DNA of 64,000 nucleotides from Ensifer adhaerens (GCF_002940685.1 NZ_PNFP01000002.1:1-64000), one strand, 5' to 3'; positions 18,256 to 26,854 are shown, numbered from the stretch's first letter. A program made the numbers and translations. The notes: a model not told the origin generated them from the sequence alone.

Positions 18256-18978
18256 TCAGAGTTCCAGCGCCGCCTTGAGGTCGGTCGATTTGTGGGTGCG
18301 CAGGTCGAGGTCGGCTTCGATGTGGTCGATATGGTGGACCATCAGCCGCGCGGCCGCGTCGACGTCGCCGCGCTCGATGGCGTTGACGATCTCGTCGTGT
18401 TCGCTGTGGCCGCAGCTCGAAACGGTCGATTGTCCGTAAAGCGCGATCACCAGCGACGAGCGGGCGATGAGTTCGTCCATGAAACGGCGCAGGATCGCGT
18501 TGCCGGAGAGATCGGCAAGCGCCAGGTGGAAATCGCCCGACGCCTTGATCTCGGCGCGGCGGGCGGGTTGCCCGCGCTGTTCGGTCAGTTGCCGCTCGGC
18601 GGCCAGCATGCGGCGAAGCTCGGCAAGCTCGGCCTTGCCGATATTGGCTGCCGCAGCCCGCACGACGCCGGGCTCGATCAGCCGCCGGGTGGCAAAAATC
18701 TGGCGTGCCTCGTCGATCGAGGGGTGGGCGACGAAGGCGCCGCGGTTCTTCTCGACGTTGACGAGGCCCTCGTAGGACAGCGCCTGCAGGGCGGCGCGCA
18801 CCAGCGTGCGGCTGACATTGAAGAGTTCGCCGACATCGCTCTCCGAAAGCTTGGTGCCGGGCGCAAGCCGCCGCTCGACGATCGCATCGCGCAGCGTGTC
18901 GCGGATATGCTGGCTGCCCGTGTCGGTGGTCGGGTCGGTGGCCAGTTCGGCCTGATGGGGCGTGGTGGTCAAGGACAT
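18256..18978 (-). CDS. GntR family transcriptional regulator, FadR (FCD) subfamily
   Basis: A 240-residue regulator. The N-terminal winged helix (about residues 25-95) holds IRDTLRDAIVERRLAPGTKL, SESDVGELFNVSRTLVRAAL and the wing YEGLVNVEKNRGAFVAHPS. The FCD effector domain follows with ARQIFATRRLIEPGVVRAAA, FHLALADLSGNAILRRFMDE and HSEHDEIVNAIERGDVDAAA, which include the metal/ligand His residues of the class. The ATG at 18978 is favoured; further upstream ATGs add Arg-rich sequence unlike the family. The target is not obvious, since neighbours are unrelated by function. Confidence 0.9.
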   Translation of the reverse strand: MSLTTTPHQAELATDPTTDTGSQHIRDTLRDAIVERRLAPGTKLSESDVGELFNVSRTLVRAALQALSYEGLVNVEKNRGAFVAHPSIDEARQIFATRRLIEPGVVRAAAANIGKAELAELRRMLAAERQLTEQRGQPARRAEIKASGDFHLALADLSGNAILRRFMDELIARSSLVIALYGQSTVSSCGHSEHDEIVNAIERGDVDAAARLMVHHIDHIEADLDLRTHKSTDLKAALEL

Positions 18979-19082
18979 GAATCGATCCGCGAAGCAACGC
19001 GCCATCTTATCGTCGGACGATGCGAAGGGAAACGACAATCTGACGCGCAAAGGTTGCGCGGCATCGCCTGGCGAGAACACGG

Positions 19083-19877
19083 CTACTTGTCGAGTTCCGG
19101 ATAGACGCGGTCGAGGAAGCCCGGCCGCAGCTTCTCGCCGATCAGGCAATCGGGTGCCGGGAAGGCATCGACGTAGCGCACGGTCGGCGGCGGCGGCAGG
19201 CCGCTGACCTCGAGCACGAGCTTCTGGCGGATCGCGACGGAAAAGTCTTCGGGCTCGTGCACCGGCAGCACGAAGGAGCCGGGGCCGCCGATGACGCATT
19301 CGGCATAATACTGGTCGAGCGGACCGGTGGAGACCGACGGGCGGATGAGGATGGCAAGCCCGTTGATGGTGATGCCGCGTTCGATCGCGGTATTGCGGGC
19401 CGGAAGCACCGGCGGGCCGATATTGTTGGGGCCGTCACCGGAGACATCGATCACCCGGCGCATGCCCGAAAACGCGTTGGAATCGATCAGCGCCGTGCCA
19501 TAGGTGATGGCGTTGGAAATCGAGGTGCCGCGGCGCGTGCCGACCGGTCGCGCCTCGATCAGCTTGGCAAAAGCATCGGCATCGGCGGCATTGTCGATGA
19601 CCGTCCAGGCGACGACCGACGATTCGTTCACCGTTCCGGCCCATTCGAAGTAGCCGATGACGATCTTGCCCAGCTGGCCGCTTTCGACGGCATCGAGGAA
19701 GTCGCGATGCCTCAGCGCCTCGACATAACCGGCGCGCTGGATGCGGGCCTCATCGAGATCCATCGAACCGGACATGTCGACAGCGAGGACCAATTCGACG
19801 TCAACATCTGTCGGTATGGCGGTCGATGGGCTCGGGCCACCACTCAATGAAAGGAGTAACGCCAACACGCTCAACAT
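19083..19877 (-). CDS. DUF1194 domain-containing (von Willebrand A-like) exported protein
   Basis: A 264-residue protein with an N-terminal signal (MLSVLALLLSLSGG, cleavage near TAIP). The VWA-like fold carries the MIDAS start ELVLAVDMSGSMDLDEARIQ, the family-specific RAGYVEALRHRDFLDAV, TSISNAITYG and RRVIDVSGDGPNN. The C-terminus SFVLPVHEPEDFSVAIRQKL is diagnostic for DUF1194. It is periplasmic by inference and may bind a metal through the DxSxS motif. Function unknown. Confidence 0.88.
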   Translation of the reverse strand: MLSVLALLLSLSGGPSPSTAIPTDVDVELVLAVDMSGSMDLDEARIQRAGYVEALRHRDFLDAVESGQLGKIVIGYFEWAGTVNESSVVAWTVIDNAADADAFAKLIEARPVGTRRGTSISNAITYGTALIDSNAFSGMRRVIDVSGDGPNNIGPPVLPARNTAIERGITINGLAILIRPSVSTGPLDQYYAECVIGGPGSFVLPVHEPEDFSVAIRQKLVLEVSGLPPPPTVRYVDAFPAPDCLIGEKLRPGFLDRVYPELDK

Positions 19878-20025
19878 CGCTTCAACCAGTCATTGCGCGC
19901 GGTCAGATTAGAAGAATGTAACACAAGATTGGCTTTCGGCGACCGTTTGGGTGTAGTTGGCCTTCAACAAAGAGTGATTTTGTCGACGCCCGCCTCGACC
20001 GGGTGCATGGCCAGGAAAGGTAGGG

Positions 20026-21342
20026 ATGCGAGAGTCGACGGAAAATATCGAGCGATTTCAGGTCGATAGATTGCAGCAGGCGGCGTTCGCATACTTTCTC
20101 GAACATTCGGATCCGGCCACCGGATTGATTGCCGATACCGCACTGCCGGGCGCGCCGGCGAGCATCGCCGCCACCGGCTTCGGCCTTTCCTGTTATCCCG
20201 TCGGCGTCGAGCGCGGCTGGCTCACGCGTAGCGATGCGGCGCGGCGGGTGCTGACGCTGTTGCGTTTCCTTGACCAAAGCCCGCAGTCCCGCCACCGGCA
20301 GGCGACGGGCTATCGCGGTTTCTACTATCACTTTCTCGATCTGCGGACCGGCGAGCGCGCCTGGCAAAGCGAGCTTTCGACCGTCGATACGGCGCTGCTG
20401 ATCGCCGGCTGCCTGACCGCCGCCGCCTACTTCTCAGGCAGAGATGCGGACGAATGCGAGATCCGCGCGCTGGCCCATCGGCTCTATGCGCGGGTCGACT
20501 GGCGCTGGGCGCTCAATCGCGGCGACACGCTGACGATGGGCTGGCGGCCGCCGGGGCACTTTCTGAAACATCGCTGGCGGGGCTACAGCGAAGCGCTGCT
20601 GCTCTACGTGCTGGCGCTCGGCGCACCCGAGCATGCGATCGAGCCGGCGCATTACGCCGCCTTTGCCGAGGGCCATGACTGGATCTCGGTCGCGGGCGAA
20701 ATCCATCTTCATGCGGCGCCGCTCTTCATCCACCTCTTCCCGCAGGCCTGGCTCGATCTGCGCGGGCTTGGCGATCGGACGATGCGGGAGCGGGGAACGG
20801 ACTATTTCGAAAATACCCGGCGCGCCATCGCGTTGCAGCGGGACCACGCACGCTCCAATCCCGGCGGTTTCGCCGGCTACGGCGAGCACCTGTGGGGCCT
20901 CAGCGCCTGCCATGCGCCGCGCGGACGACAGCGGCTTCGCGATGGACGCTGGCAGCGGTTCTTCGGCTATGCCAATCGCGGCGCGCCCTTCGGTCCTGAC
21001 GATGGCACGCTCGTGCCCTGGGCGGCGCTTGCCTGCCTGCCGTTCGAGCCGGAAGCAGCGCATGCGGCGCTTACCCATATGGCGGCCGGCTATCCCCGGC
21101 TTCTGAACAAGGGGCGCTTTGCCGGCGGCTTCAACCCGAGCCTTGGCGGCGGCGGGCCGGAGGGCTGGATCGACGAGCGGGTCGTCGGTCTTGACCAGGG
21201 GCTGGTTGTCATGATGATCGAGAACTGGCGAAGCGGCCTTGCCTGGACGCTGGCACGCACCGTACCGGCGATCCGCCTCGGCCTGAAGCGGGCGGGCTTT
21301 GACGGCGGCTGGCTGCGGGAGAGGGACGGCGCGTGCGGGTGA
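20026..21342 (+). CDS. Glycoamylase-like protein (PF10091-type)
   Basis: A 438-residue (alpha/alpha)6-barrel protein. Conserved features are the N-terminal RLQQAAFAYFLEHSDPATGL, FYYHFLDLRTGERAWQSELS, WRGYSEALLLYVLALGAPEH, HLHAAPLFIHLFPQAWLDLR and GYGEHLWGLSACHAP, then near the end LDQGLVVMMIENWRSGLAW. This is the same module found at the C-terminus of cyclic beta-1,2-glucan synthase NdvB and in GH144-type beta-1,2-glucanases. No signal peptide is seen, so action on cytoplasmic beta-glucan is possible. The ribosome site AGGAAAGGTAGGG precedes the ATG. The FhuF-like gene follows 30 bases later. Confidence 0.85.
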   Translation: MRESTENIERFQVDRLQQAAFAYFLEHSDPATGLIADTALPGAPASIAATGFGLSCYPVGVERGWLTRSDAARRVLTLLRFLDQSPQSRHRQATGYRGFYYHFLDLRTGERAWQSELSTVDTALLIAGCLTAAAYFSGRDADECEIRALAHRLYARVDWRWALNRGDTLTMGWRPPGHFLKHRWRGYSEALLLYVLALGAPEHAIEPAHYAAFAEGHDWISVAGEIHLHAAPLFIHLFPQAWLDLRGLGDRTMRERGTDYFENTRRAIALQRDHARSNPGGFAGYGEHLWGLSACHAPRGRQRLRDGRWQRFFGYANRGAPFGPDDGTLVPWAALACLPFEPEAAHAALTHMAAGYPRLLNKGRFAGGFNPSLGGGGPEGWIDERVVGLDQGLVVMMIENWRSGLAWTLARTVPAIRLGLKRAGFDGGWLRERDGACG

Positions 21343-21372
21343 TCCGCCCGCATCCAGCACCTGAGGATGAGA

Positions 21373-22242
21373 ATGGGCGACGGAGACGGCATGCGCTTGA
21401 ACGACCACCCGCCGAAAGCGGACATCGCGGCCCCCTTTCCGCCGCAGGCACTGGCGGTGGCCGACCGCTTGCGCGCGCAGTTTCCCGATGCTGCCGTTTC
21501 GCTCGGGCCAGCTGCCGGCGATTTCAGTACGCCGGCCGACTTCTGGGCTGCGGGCGGCGCGGGCGTCGAGGCGGGGCTTGGCTATCAGGATTTTTTCGGG
21601 GCCGGCATGACCGACCGGATCCGGGCGGCACACCTGATCGCCTTCTATAGCCGCCAGCTCAGCGTCGTCCTTGGCGCATTCCATCTCGGCGCCGGGCTCC
21701 AGGCTGAGATCGCCGGCATTCGCTTCGAGGACTGGACACGCCTTCACCGCGGCGCGGAAGTCGCGGGCAAGCGCTATCATTTTCGCCTCCAGCCGGCGAC
21801 GGCGGAGCGCCAGGGTGCTGATGGCGCCGGTGCTTTCGAACGTGGCTTTATCGCTCATCTGGCGCCGGTGATTGCGGTTCTGAGGAAACGCGCGGGACTT
21901 TCCTCCGGGGCGCAGTGGCGGCTGGCTGCGGATTCCCTTGCCGGCGCGTTCCTGGAGATCGGCCGTGCGTTGGGCGACGAGGCGGGCGGCATGGCCGCGG
22001 CGCTGGCGATCGTCAAGCGGCCGGGGTCGCGGCTCTATTCCGACGAACTCTGCTACGAGCAGGTCTCGGCTCTCGATCCGGCAAGCGGCGAACAACTGTC
22101 GCGCCAGTACCGGATCCGCTGCGGTTGCTGTCTCTATTTCCGAACCGAGGGCGGCAGCTTCTGCGATACCTGTGTCCTGCTCGGTCAGGAGGATCGCCGC
22201 GCGCGGCTGGCGGCGCATCTCATGCAAAACGGCGGGGCCTGA
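21373..22242 (+). CDS. FhuF-like (2Fe-2S) siderophore-iron reductase family protein
   Basis: About 289 residues. The diagnostic C-terminal cluster motif is complete: RCGCCLYFRTEGGSFCDTC, that is C-C, ten residues, C, two residues, C, as in FhuF. The upstream part contains GVEAGLGYQDFFGAGMTDRI and LSSGAQWRLAADSLAGAFLE. FhuF proteins reduce ferric siderophores or chelates in the cytoplasm. Starts at ATG 21373 (site GAGG) and 21391 (site GGAG) are both possible. It follows the glycoamylase gene closely, probably as one transcript, though the functions are not obviously linked. It converges with cbtA. Confidence 0.78.
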   Translation: MGDGDGMRLNDHPPKADIAAPFPPQALAVADRLRAQFPDAAVSLGPAAGDFSTPADFWAAGGAGVEAGLGYQDFFGAGMTDRIRAAHLIAFYSRQLSVVLGAFHLGAGLQAEIAGIRFEDWTRLHRGAEVAGKRYHFRLQPATAERQGADGAGAFERGFIAHLAPVIAVLRKRAGLSSGAQWRLAADSLAGAFLEIGRALGDEAGGMAAALAIVKRPGSRLYSDELCYEQVSALDPASGEQLSRQYRIRCGCCLYFRTEGGSFCDTCVLLGQEDRRARLAAHLMQNGGA

Positions 22243-22282
22243 ACCCCGCCGTCTCTTTGCTGACCGGCCGTGATCGCTACGA

Positions 22283-23080
22283 TCACTGTGCCTTGACGAA
22301 ACGTTCGTTGATGAAGCCGGAAACGACGCCAAGCACGATCCAGAAGGCGAGCGTGGTGGCGAGTGCGGCAACGGCAAACTCGGCGCCAAGCACGGCCGGA
22401 ACGTTGCTGGAAATGTCGAGCGGCTGCGGTGCGCCATAGACATGGGGTGCTGCGATCAGCACCAGGCCTGCAACCTTGGAGACGATCTCCTCGCGCAGGA
22501 CGACGAGATAGAGGCCGACGGCGGACAATGCCACCGTTGCCAGCCACCAGGTCTGGCGGTCACCGAGTTCGGCGGCCGGGAAGCCCGGCAGTTCCGGTGG
22601 CAGGCCGATTGCCGGCAGCATGTGCACCGCAAGCCAGCCGCAGGCGCCCCAGAGCGCGCCGTTCCTGAGTGTGATCGGGTAGCCAATCACCAGGCTGACG
22701 CCGGCCAAGAGCAGGCCGAAGCCCGAGCCGGTGACCAGATTGGCCATCAGCGTGCCGGAGAAGCGGCTCATGCCGAACATGATGCCGCCTTCCTCATGTT
22801 CGCCCTCGTGGGCGTAGGCCGGCGTGATCGGCGACAGCGCGTCGAGCAGGGCGCCAAGCGGCGAGACCGCCTTCAGCGACGAATGCTGGTCGTGGTTTTC
22901 GGCGGCCGGCTGCGCGGCACCCGGCTGGGCGGCCGGCTGTTCGGTTGCGGCCGGAGCCTCGCCTTCGAATTCTTCGGCATGCAGGATGAGCGGCGTGACG
23001 CGCAATTCCTGGGCGCCGGTCATGAAGACACCGGCAATCAATCCAGCCACGATCGCGGCCAGAAGCGTTCTGACAATCAT
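22283..23080 (-). CDS. cbtA: Cobalt transporter subunit CbtA
   Basis: A 265-residue inner-membrane protein of the CbtA family, found with CbtB under cobalamin riboswitch control. An N-terminal membrane segment IVRTLLAAIVAGLIAGVFMT is followed by a long periplasmic-type stretch rich in Ala/Pro with His groups (ENHDQHSS, YAHEGEHEEGG) that could bind metal. Further membrane helices follow (SGFGLLLAGVSLVIGYPI; WWLATVALSAVGLYLVVL; FAVAALATTLAFWIVLGVVS). The ATG at 23080 follows GAGGG. It lies downstream of cbtB on the same strand. Confidence 0.93.
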   Translation of the reverse strand: MIVRTLLAAIVAGLIAGVFMTGAQELRVTPLILHAEEFEGEAPAATEQPAAQPGAAQPAAENHDQHSSLKAVSPLGALLDALSPITPAYAHEGEHEEGGIMFGMSRFSGTLMANLVTGSGFGLLLAGVSLVIGYPITLRNGALWGACGWLAVHMLPAIGLPPELPGFPAAELGDRQTWWLATVALSAVGLYLVVLREEIVSKVAGLVLIAAPHVYGAPQPLDISSNVPAVLGAEFAVAALATTLAFWIVLGVVSGFINERFVKAQ

Positions 23081-23277
23081 CTTGAAATCCCTCGATAACG
23101 ACAAAAGCCACGCCCTGTGGCGTGGTCCTTGAGCCTTCCCATTTTCCCTGTGCTGCGGATGGCTTTCGCGCACCGGAAAAACCGGGATGCACACAGGCCT
23201 GCATCCGGCTCGGGCCGGATGCGTTCAGGTCCGCAGATTGTTCGATGCGGAACGTTGGTTACGTTCCGAAACATCGG

Positions 23278-23454
23278 TCAGTGGCAGGGGAAGCCGTAGG
23301 AGTGGCGGGTGTCGTGCGCCGTGTCGTGCAGCACTGCCGAGTTGGCAAGGCCCGCGCCGAAGACGAGGAATGCGCCGATGAAGAGCGCCATGACGCCAGC
23401 GGTCAGACGATCGCTGAGGGAGAGCGGGGTGCTCGAAATGGTAGACGTAGCCAT
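23278..23454 (-). CDS. cbtB: Cobalt transporter subunit CbtB
   Basis: A 58-residue protein with a single membrane helix (TAGVMALFIGAFLVFGAGLA) and the family's histidine-rich end (HDTAHDTRHSYGFPCH), the likely metal-binding site. The ATG at 23454 has GGAGG in front. The frame is open far upstream, but that sequence is the riboswitch. It is first gene of the cbtBA operon; the 197-base gap to cbtA has no terminator that I can see. Confidence 0.93.
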   Translation of the reverse strand: MATSTISSTPLSLSDRLTAGVMALFIGAFLVFGAGLANSAVLHDTAHDTRHSYGFPCH

Positions 23455-23512
23455 GACAACCTCCGTGATGGCATCGGGAAATTCCCGGTTGGGCCCTATG
23501 CCCGCATCGAGT

Positions 23513-23740
23513 GGCAGGTTTCCTGGCTCACGGCGTTGGGCGGGAAGCCCCCGATCTGCCTCGCCTTCCCAGTTCGGCCGCCCTCTCGCGGTCTTAACCA
23601 GTGGCTTCTTCCGGATCGCTCCGGAACGGCGGATCGACGTCGTTCTACAGTCGCGGGGTCGGCCGTGATTTGAATGCCCAGAGTGGGTCCATCCGTCACG
23701 TTCCCGTTTACTCCCGAAACACGTTCGCGTCCCGGGAACC
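23513..23740 (-). promoter_or_regulatory. Cobalamin (B12) riboswitch upstream of cbtBA
   Basis: On the minus strand the order of conserved blocks is complete. The 5' arm is GGTTCCCGGG, followed by CGGGAGTAAACGGGAACGTG and CCCGCGACTGTAG. The B12 box is AGCCACTGG at 23598-23606, then GGGAAGGC and the closing GAGCCAGGAAACCTGCC at 23513-23529. It ends about 60 bases before the cbtB start. By analogy, cobalamin binding would turn cobalt uptake down. Confidence 0.94.
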
Positions 23741-23756
23741 AATCGATCCCAGATGA

Positions 23757-24449
23757 TTAGGATCGTGTCATGGCGTTGTCAATTGAGCCTGCGCCGCCGC
23801 GCGGCCCATCCGCGACAAAATCCTTGATGGTCATGCGTTTGAACGCCTCGACGATCCGGTCGCCCTCGGCCCGGTCGACAGAGACCGCAAGCCGCATGGT
23901 GCAGTCGCCGAGATGCATGATCAGGAAGGCGGCGCTGTCGATCTCCTCGCGCGGCGTATCGGGCACAAGTCGGGCCCAGACATCGGCGAGCAGCTTTCCG
24001 CCGGCGCGGCTCTGCGCGAGGTCGATTTCGCGCAAGGCCTTGTCGGCCTGCATCGCCGACCAGATGTCGCGCATGACCGGCTCGGCGAGGAACATGTCGT
24101 AATAGATGTCGAACAGTAGCGAGAACGCGTCGCGCAGTTCGGCGATCGACGTGACCTTGGCGAGTTCGGCGGCAATGCACTCGTTGCAGACCGCATTGTA
24201 GCGTTCGGCGAGCGTGCGCACGATCGCCGCCTTGTCGGGGAAATACTGGTACAGCGAGCCGATCGAAATGCCAGCCTTTTCAGCAACTTCGCTCATACGC
24301 ATGGCGTCGCTGCCCTTCTCCTGGATGAGCGCCGTCGCGCAGGCAAGGATCTGCTCCACGCGCTCGCGGCTGCGCTTCTGGCTCGGCGTCCGGCGCAGCG
24401 CGGTCTCGTCGTCGGTGGGAAGGGTGGCGGGGCTTGCAGATAGAATCAT
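23757..24449 (-). CDS. TetR family transcriptional regulator
   Basis: A 230-residue regulator. The N-terminal DNA-binding domain is at about residues 25-72: RERVEQILACATALIQEKGS, then MRMSEVAEKAGISIGSLYQY and FPDKAAIVRTLAERY. The ligand domain is the TetR_C type with FDIYYDMFLAEPVMRDIWSA. It is divergent from the NmrA-like/DUF1772 pair, with a 104-base intergenic region that carries a perfect 16-bp palindrome and related half-sites. Autoregulation and repression of the divergent operon are inferred. Confidence 0.92.
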   Translation of the reverse strand: MILSASPATLPTDDETALRRTPSQKRSRERVEQILACATALIQEKGSDAMRMSEVAEKAGISIGSLYQYFPDKAAIVRTLAERYNAVCNECIAAELAKVTSIAELRDAFSLLFDIYYDMFLAEPVMRDIWSAMQADKALREIDLAQSRAGGKLLADVWARLVPDTPREEIDSAAFLIMHLGDCTMRLAVSVDRAEGDRIVEAFKRMTIKDFVADGPRGGAGSIDNAMTRS

Positions 24450-24496
24450 GAGGGATGCTCACATTTTGACTTGACTCCTAAGATACGAGGATTTAT

Positions 24497-24512
24497 CACA
24501 TTTGCAAATGTG
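24497..24512. promoter_or_regulatory. Palindromic operator between TetR gene and NmrA-like operon
   Basis: Perfect 16-bp palindrome CACATTTGCAAATGTG. Related half-sites flank it: GCTCACATTTTG around 24455-24470 and GCTCATATTTG around 24519-24529. The location in the divergent promoter region fits a TetR operator. Confidence 0.7.
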
Positions 24513-24553
24513 AGCGATGCTCATATTTGTTGGTGGAACCTCAGGAGGTAACG

Positions 24554-25384
24554 ATGTCTCAGAAAGTCACACTGGTTTTGGGCGGTACCGGCAAGACGGG
24601 GCGGCGGGTGGCCGAGCGCCTTCAGGAGCGAGGCGTTGCGGTGCGCATCGGCGCCCGTTCGGTGTCGCCTTCCTTCGATTGGACGGACGAGGCGACCTGG
24701 GCGCCCGTTCTTGAAAATGTCGATCGTATCTATGTCTGCTACCAGCCCGATCTGGCGGTGCCGGGTTCTGTCGATGTCATCAGCAGGTTCTCGAGCCTTG
24801 CCGTGGGCGCCGGCATCAAGCGGCTGGTGCTTCTGTCGGGGCGCGGCGAGGACGAGGCGGAAGCGGCCGAGCGCGCGCTTATGGCGTCGGGCGCCGACTG
24901 GACGATCATTCGGGGCAGCTGGTTCTTCGAAAACTTCGACGAAGGCTTCCTTGCCGAGGGTGTCGTGGCCGGTTCGGTCTTCCTGCCGGTGGATGCCGTC
25001 ACCGAGCCGTTCGTCAGCTGCGACGACATTGCCGACGTGGCGGTTGAAGCCCTTCTGAACGACGGCCATGTCGGCAAGATCTATTCGCTGACGGGATCGC
25101 GGCTGATGACCTTTGCCGACGCCGTGGCCGAGATCGCTGCGGCGGCCAACCGTCCGATCTCCTATCAGGCCATTCCGGTTGCCGACTTTGCGGCGCAGCT
25201 CAAGGCCGACGGCGTGCCGGATGACTATGTCGAACTCATCCGCTATCTCTTCTCCTCGGTGCTCGACGGACGCAATTCCAGTCTGACGTCCGATGTCGAG
25301 CGCGTGCTTGGGCGGCCTCCGCGCGACTTTGCGGATTATGCCCGGGAAACCGCAGCAACCGGTGTCTGGAGTCTTGCCGCATGA
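24554..25384 (+). CDS. NmrA-like NAD(P)-binding protein (atypical SDR)
   Basis: A 276-residue Rossmann protein. The dinucleotide motif is TLVLGGTGKTGRRVAERLQE at the N-terminus, with further family landmarks VLLSGRGEDEAEAAERAL, DWTIIRGSWFFENFDEGFL, PFVSCDDIADVAVEALL and GKIYSLTGSRLMTFADAVAE. The catalytic SDR Tyr-x3-Lys is absent, as in NmrA and quinone-reductase-2 types, so sensing or quinone reduction are the alternatives. The ATG at 24554 follows AGGAGGT. Its stop overlaps the start of the DUF1772 gene by four bases, so both are one operon controlled by the divergent TetR. Confidence 0.88.
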   Translation: MSQKVTLVLGGTGKTGRRVAERLQERGVAVRIGARSVSPSFDWTDEATWAPVLENVDRIYVCYQPDLAVPGSVDVISRFSSLAVGAGIKRLVLLSGRGEDEAEAAERALMASGADWTIIRGSWFFENFDEGFLAEGVVAGSVFLPVDAVTEPFVSCDDIADVAVEALLNDGHVGKIYSLTGSRLMTFADAVAEIAAAANRPISYQAIPVADFAAQLKADGVPDDYVELIRYLFSSVLDGRNSSLTSDVERVLGRPPRDFADYARETAATGVWSLAA

Positions 25385-25860
25385 TCCCGTTTATCCCCAC
25401 CCTGGCGTTTGCCGCCGCGATCGGTTCCGGCCTGATGGCCGGGCTGTTCTTCATCTTCTCGGTCTGCATCATGCAGGCCCTGTCGCGGCTGCCGCCGGAG
25501 CAGGGGATCGCCGCGATGAATGCGATCAATGTCGTGATCCAGAACCCGATCTTCCTCAGCGCCTTCATGGGCACGGCGCTGCTTGGTCTGGCGCTCATTG
25601 TCGGCGCCTTCGTCTCGGGCGGCGAGGGCCGGTGGTGGCTTGCTGCCGGCGGCATCGCCTATGTCGTCGGCGTGCTGCTGGTGACCATTGTCTTCAACGT
25701 GCCGATGAACGATGCGCTTGCCGCCGCAGCCCCCGGTCAGGCGGCGACCGATCTCTGGCGTGAGCGCTATCTGACCGATTGGGTCTGGTGGAACCACGTG
25801 CGCACCGTCGCATCGATCGGTGCGCTCGCGTTCTTCATTCTCGGTTTCGCCCGCGCCTGA
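25381..25860 (+). CDS. DUF1772 membrane protein (anthrone oxygenase-like)
   Basis: A 159-residue integral membrane protein with four helices. The first is FAAAIGSGLMAGLFFIFSVC, followed by the family motif MNAINVVIQNPIFLSAFMGT. A third helix lies around residues 83-105, then FNVPMNDALAAAAPG and the conserved WVWWNHVRTVASIGALAFFI. DUF1772 includes fungal anthrone oxygenases, but bacterial members are uncharacterised. It overlaps the NmrA-like gene by ATGA and is co-transcribed. Confidence 0.9.
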   Translation: MIPFIPTLAFAAAIGSGLMAGLFFIFSVCIMQALSRLPPEQGIAAMNAINVVIQNPIFLSAFMGTALLGLALIVGAFVSGGEGRWWLAAGGIAYVVGVLLVTIVFNVPMNDALAAAAPGQAATDLWRERYLTDWVWWNHVRTVASIGALAFFILGFARA

Positions 25861-25928
25861 CGAAAGCGCCGGCAAGTCGATCCTTGCCGGCGCCTGCACG
25901 CGTCTTGACCTTCAAGCCCATCTCGCCA

Positions 25929-26495
25929 TCAAGGCTTCGGAATACGCGCGTCATATTGCGCTTCAAGGTCGGCGAACTTGCTCCAGAAGGCTGCCGGCTT
26001 TTCGCCTTCGAGCAGAGAACGCAATATGTCGAGGTGCACGTGCCAGCCGGCGGAGAAGCTGGTCATGATGGCGCGGTCGGCGATGCGCTTATGGGTGACG
26101 ACGAGCAGGACCTTGTCGCCGCGGGGACTGAGCTCGAAGCGGACCTCCGAGGGTGTGCCGGTCTCCTCGTTCCAGGTATAGGCGAGGAGCCGTGGCGGTT
26201 CCCAGGCGAGCACGTGACCGTAATTGCGGACCTCGCCGGCGTGCTCGGCATATTTCTGCGGCGGTGGATCGTCGTCCGTCGTCAGGTCCGAATGGCGAAA
26301 GACGTGCTCGACCTCGGCCCCTTCCTTCGATCCGATCGTTCCGGACGCCATCCAGAGCCGGCGCTTGCTTTCCTCGGTCAGATAGGACCAGATCCGCTCG
26401 ATCGGGCCGGGCAGCAGGCGCTCGATGCGCACCGCATCCGGTGCGATGACGCGGCCATAGTCGGCGCTGGCAAAGGCTGTGGCATGCGTTGTCAT
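25929..26495 (-). CDS. SRPBCC (AHSA1-like) family protein
   Basis: A 188-residue START/Bet v1-fold protein: IERLLPGPIERIWSYLTEES at the N-terminus, RHSDLTTDDDPPPQKYAEHA, AWEPPRLLAYTWNEETGTPS and the C-terminal SFSAGWHVHLDILRSLLEGE. AHSA1-like proteins paired with ArsR regulators are very common; ligands are mostly unknown. The start overlaps the arsR-type gene by four bases, so translation is coupled and both come from the promoter at 26885. Confidence 0.9.
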   Translation of the reverse strand: MTTHATAFASADYGRVIAPDAVRIERLLPGPIERIWSYLTEESKRRLWMASGTIGSKEGAEVEHVFRHSDLTTDDDPPPQKYAEHAGEVRNYGHVLAWEPPRLLAYTWNEETGTPSEVRFELSPRGDKVLLVVTHKRIADRAIMTSFSAGWHVHLDILRSLLEGEKPAAFWSKFADLEAQYDARIPKP

Positions 26496-26854
26496 GGCTT
26501 TTCCTCCGGATCACTTTGGATAGTGGCGTCTTCGGCGAGAAGCAGCGCCTCGAGTGCGTCGATGCGGGTCCGCCAGAAGGCTTCGTAGTGGCGCATCCAC
26601 TCCATGCCTGCATGCATCGGCGCGGCATCGAGCCGGCACACATGCGTGCGACCTTTCACTTCGCGGCGCACCAGACCTGCTCCTTCCAGCACCTTGATGT
26701 GCTTCGATGCCGCGGCCAGCGAGATCGAGAACGGCGCCGCAAGCTCGCCCACCAGTCTTTCGCCCCGCGAAAGGTCCTGGAGCATGGCGCGTCGCGTCGG
26801 GTCCGAAAGCGCATGAAACACGGCATCGAGATGTGCGTTCTGATATTCAACCAT
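26492..26854 (-). CDS. ArsR family transcriptional regulator
   Basis: A 120-residue winged-helix regulator: LDAVFHALSDPTRRAMLQDL, then RGERLVGELAAPFSISLAAA with the recognition helix SKHIKVLEGAGLVRREVKGR. No metal-binding CxC motif is present, so it is the SRPBCC-partner type rather than a metal sensor. The start is ATG 26854, whose upstream dyad GATATTCAAC/GTTGAATATC surrounds it. It is first gene of the two-gene operon with the SRPBCC protein. Confidence 0.9.
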   Translation of the reverse strand: MVEYQNAHLDAVFHALSDPTRRAMLQDLSRGERLVGELAAPFSISLAAASKHIKVLEGAGLVRREVKGRTHVCRLDAAPMHAGMEWMRHYEAFWRTRIDALEALLLAEDATIQSDPEEKP

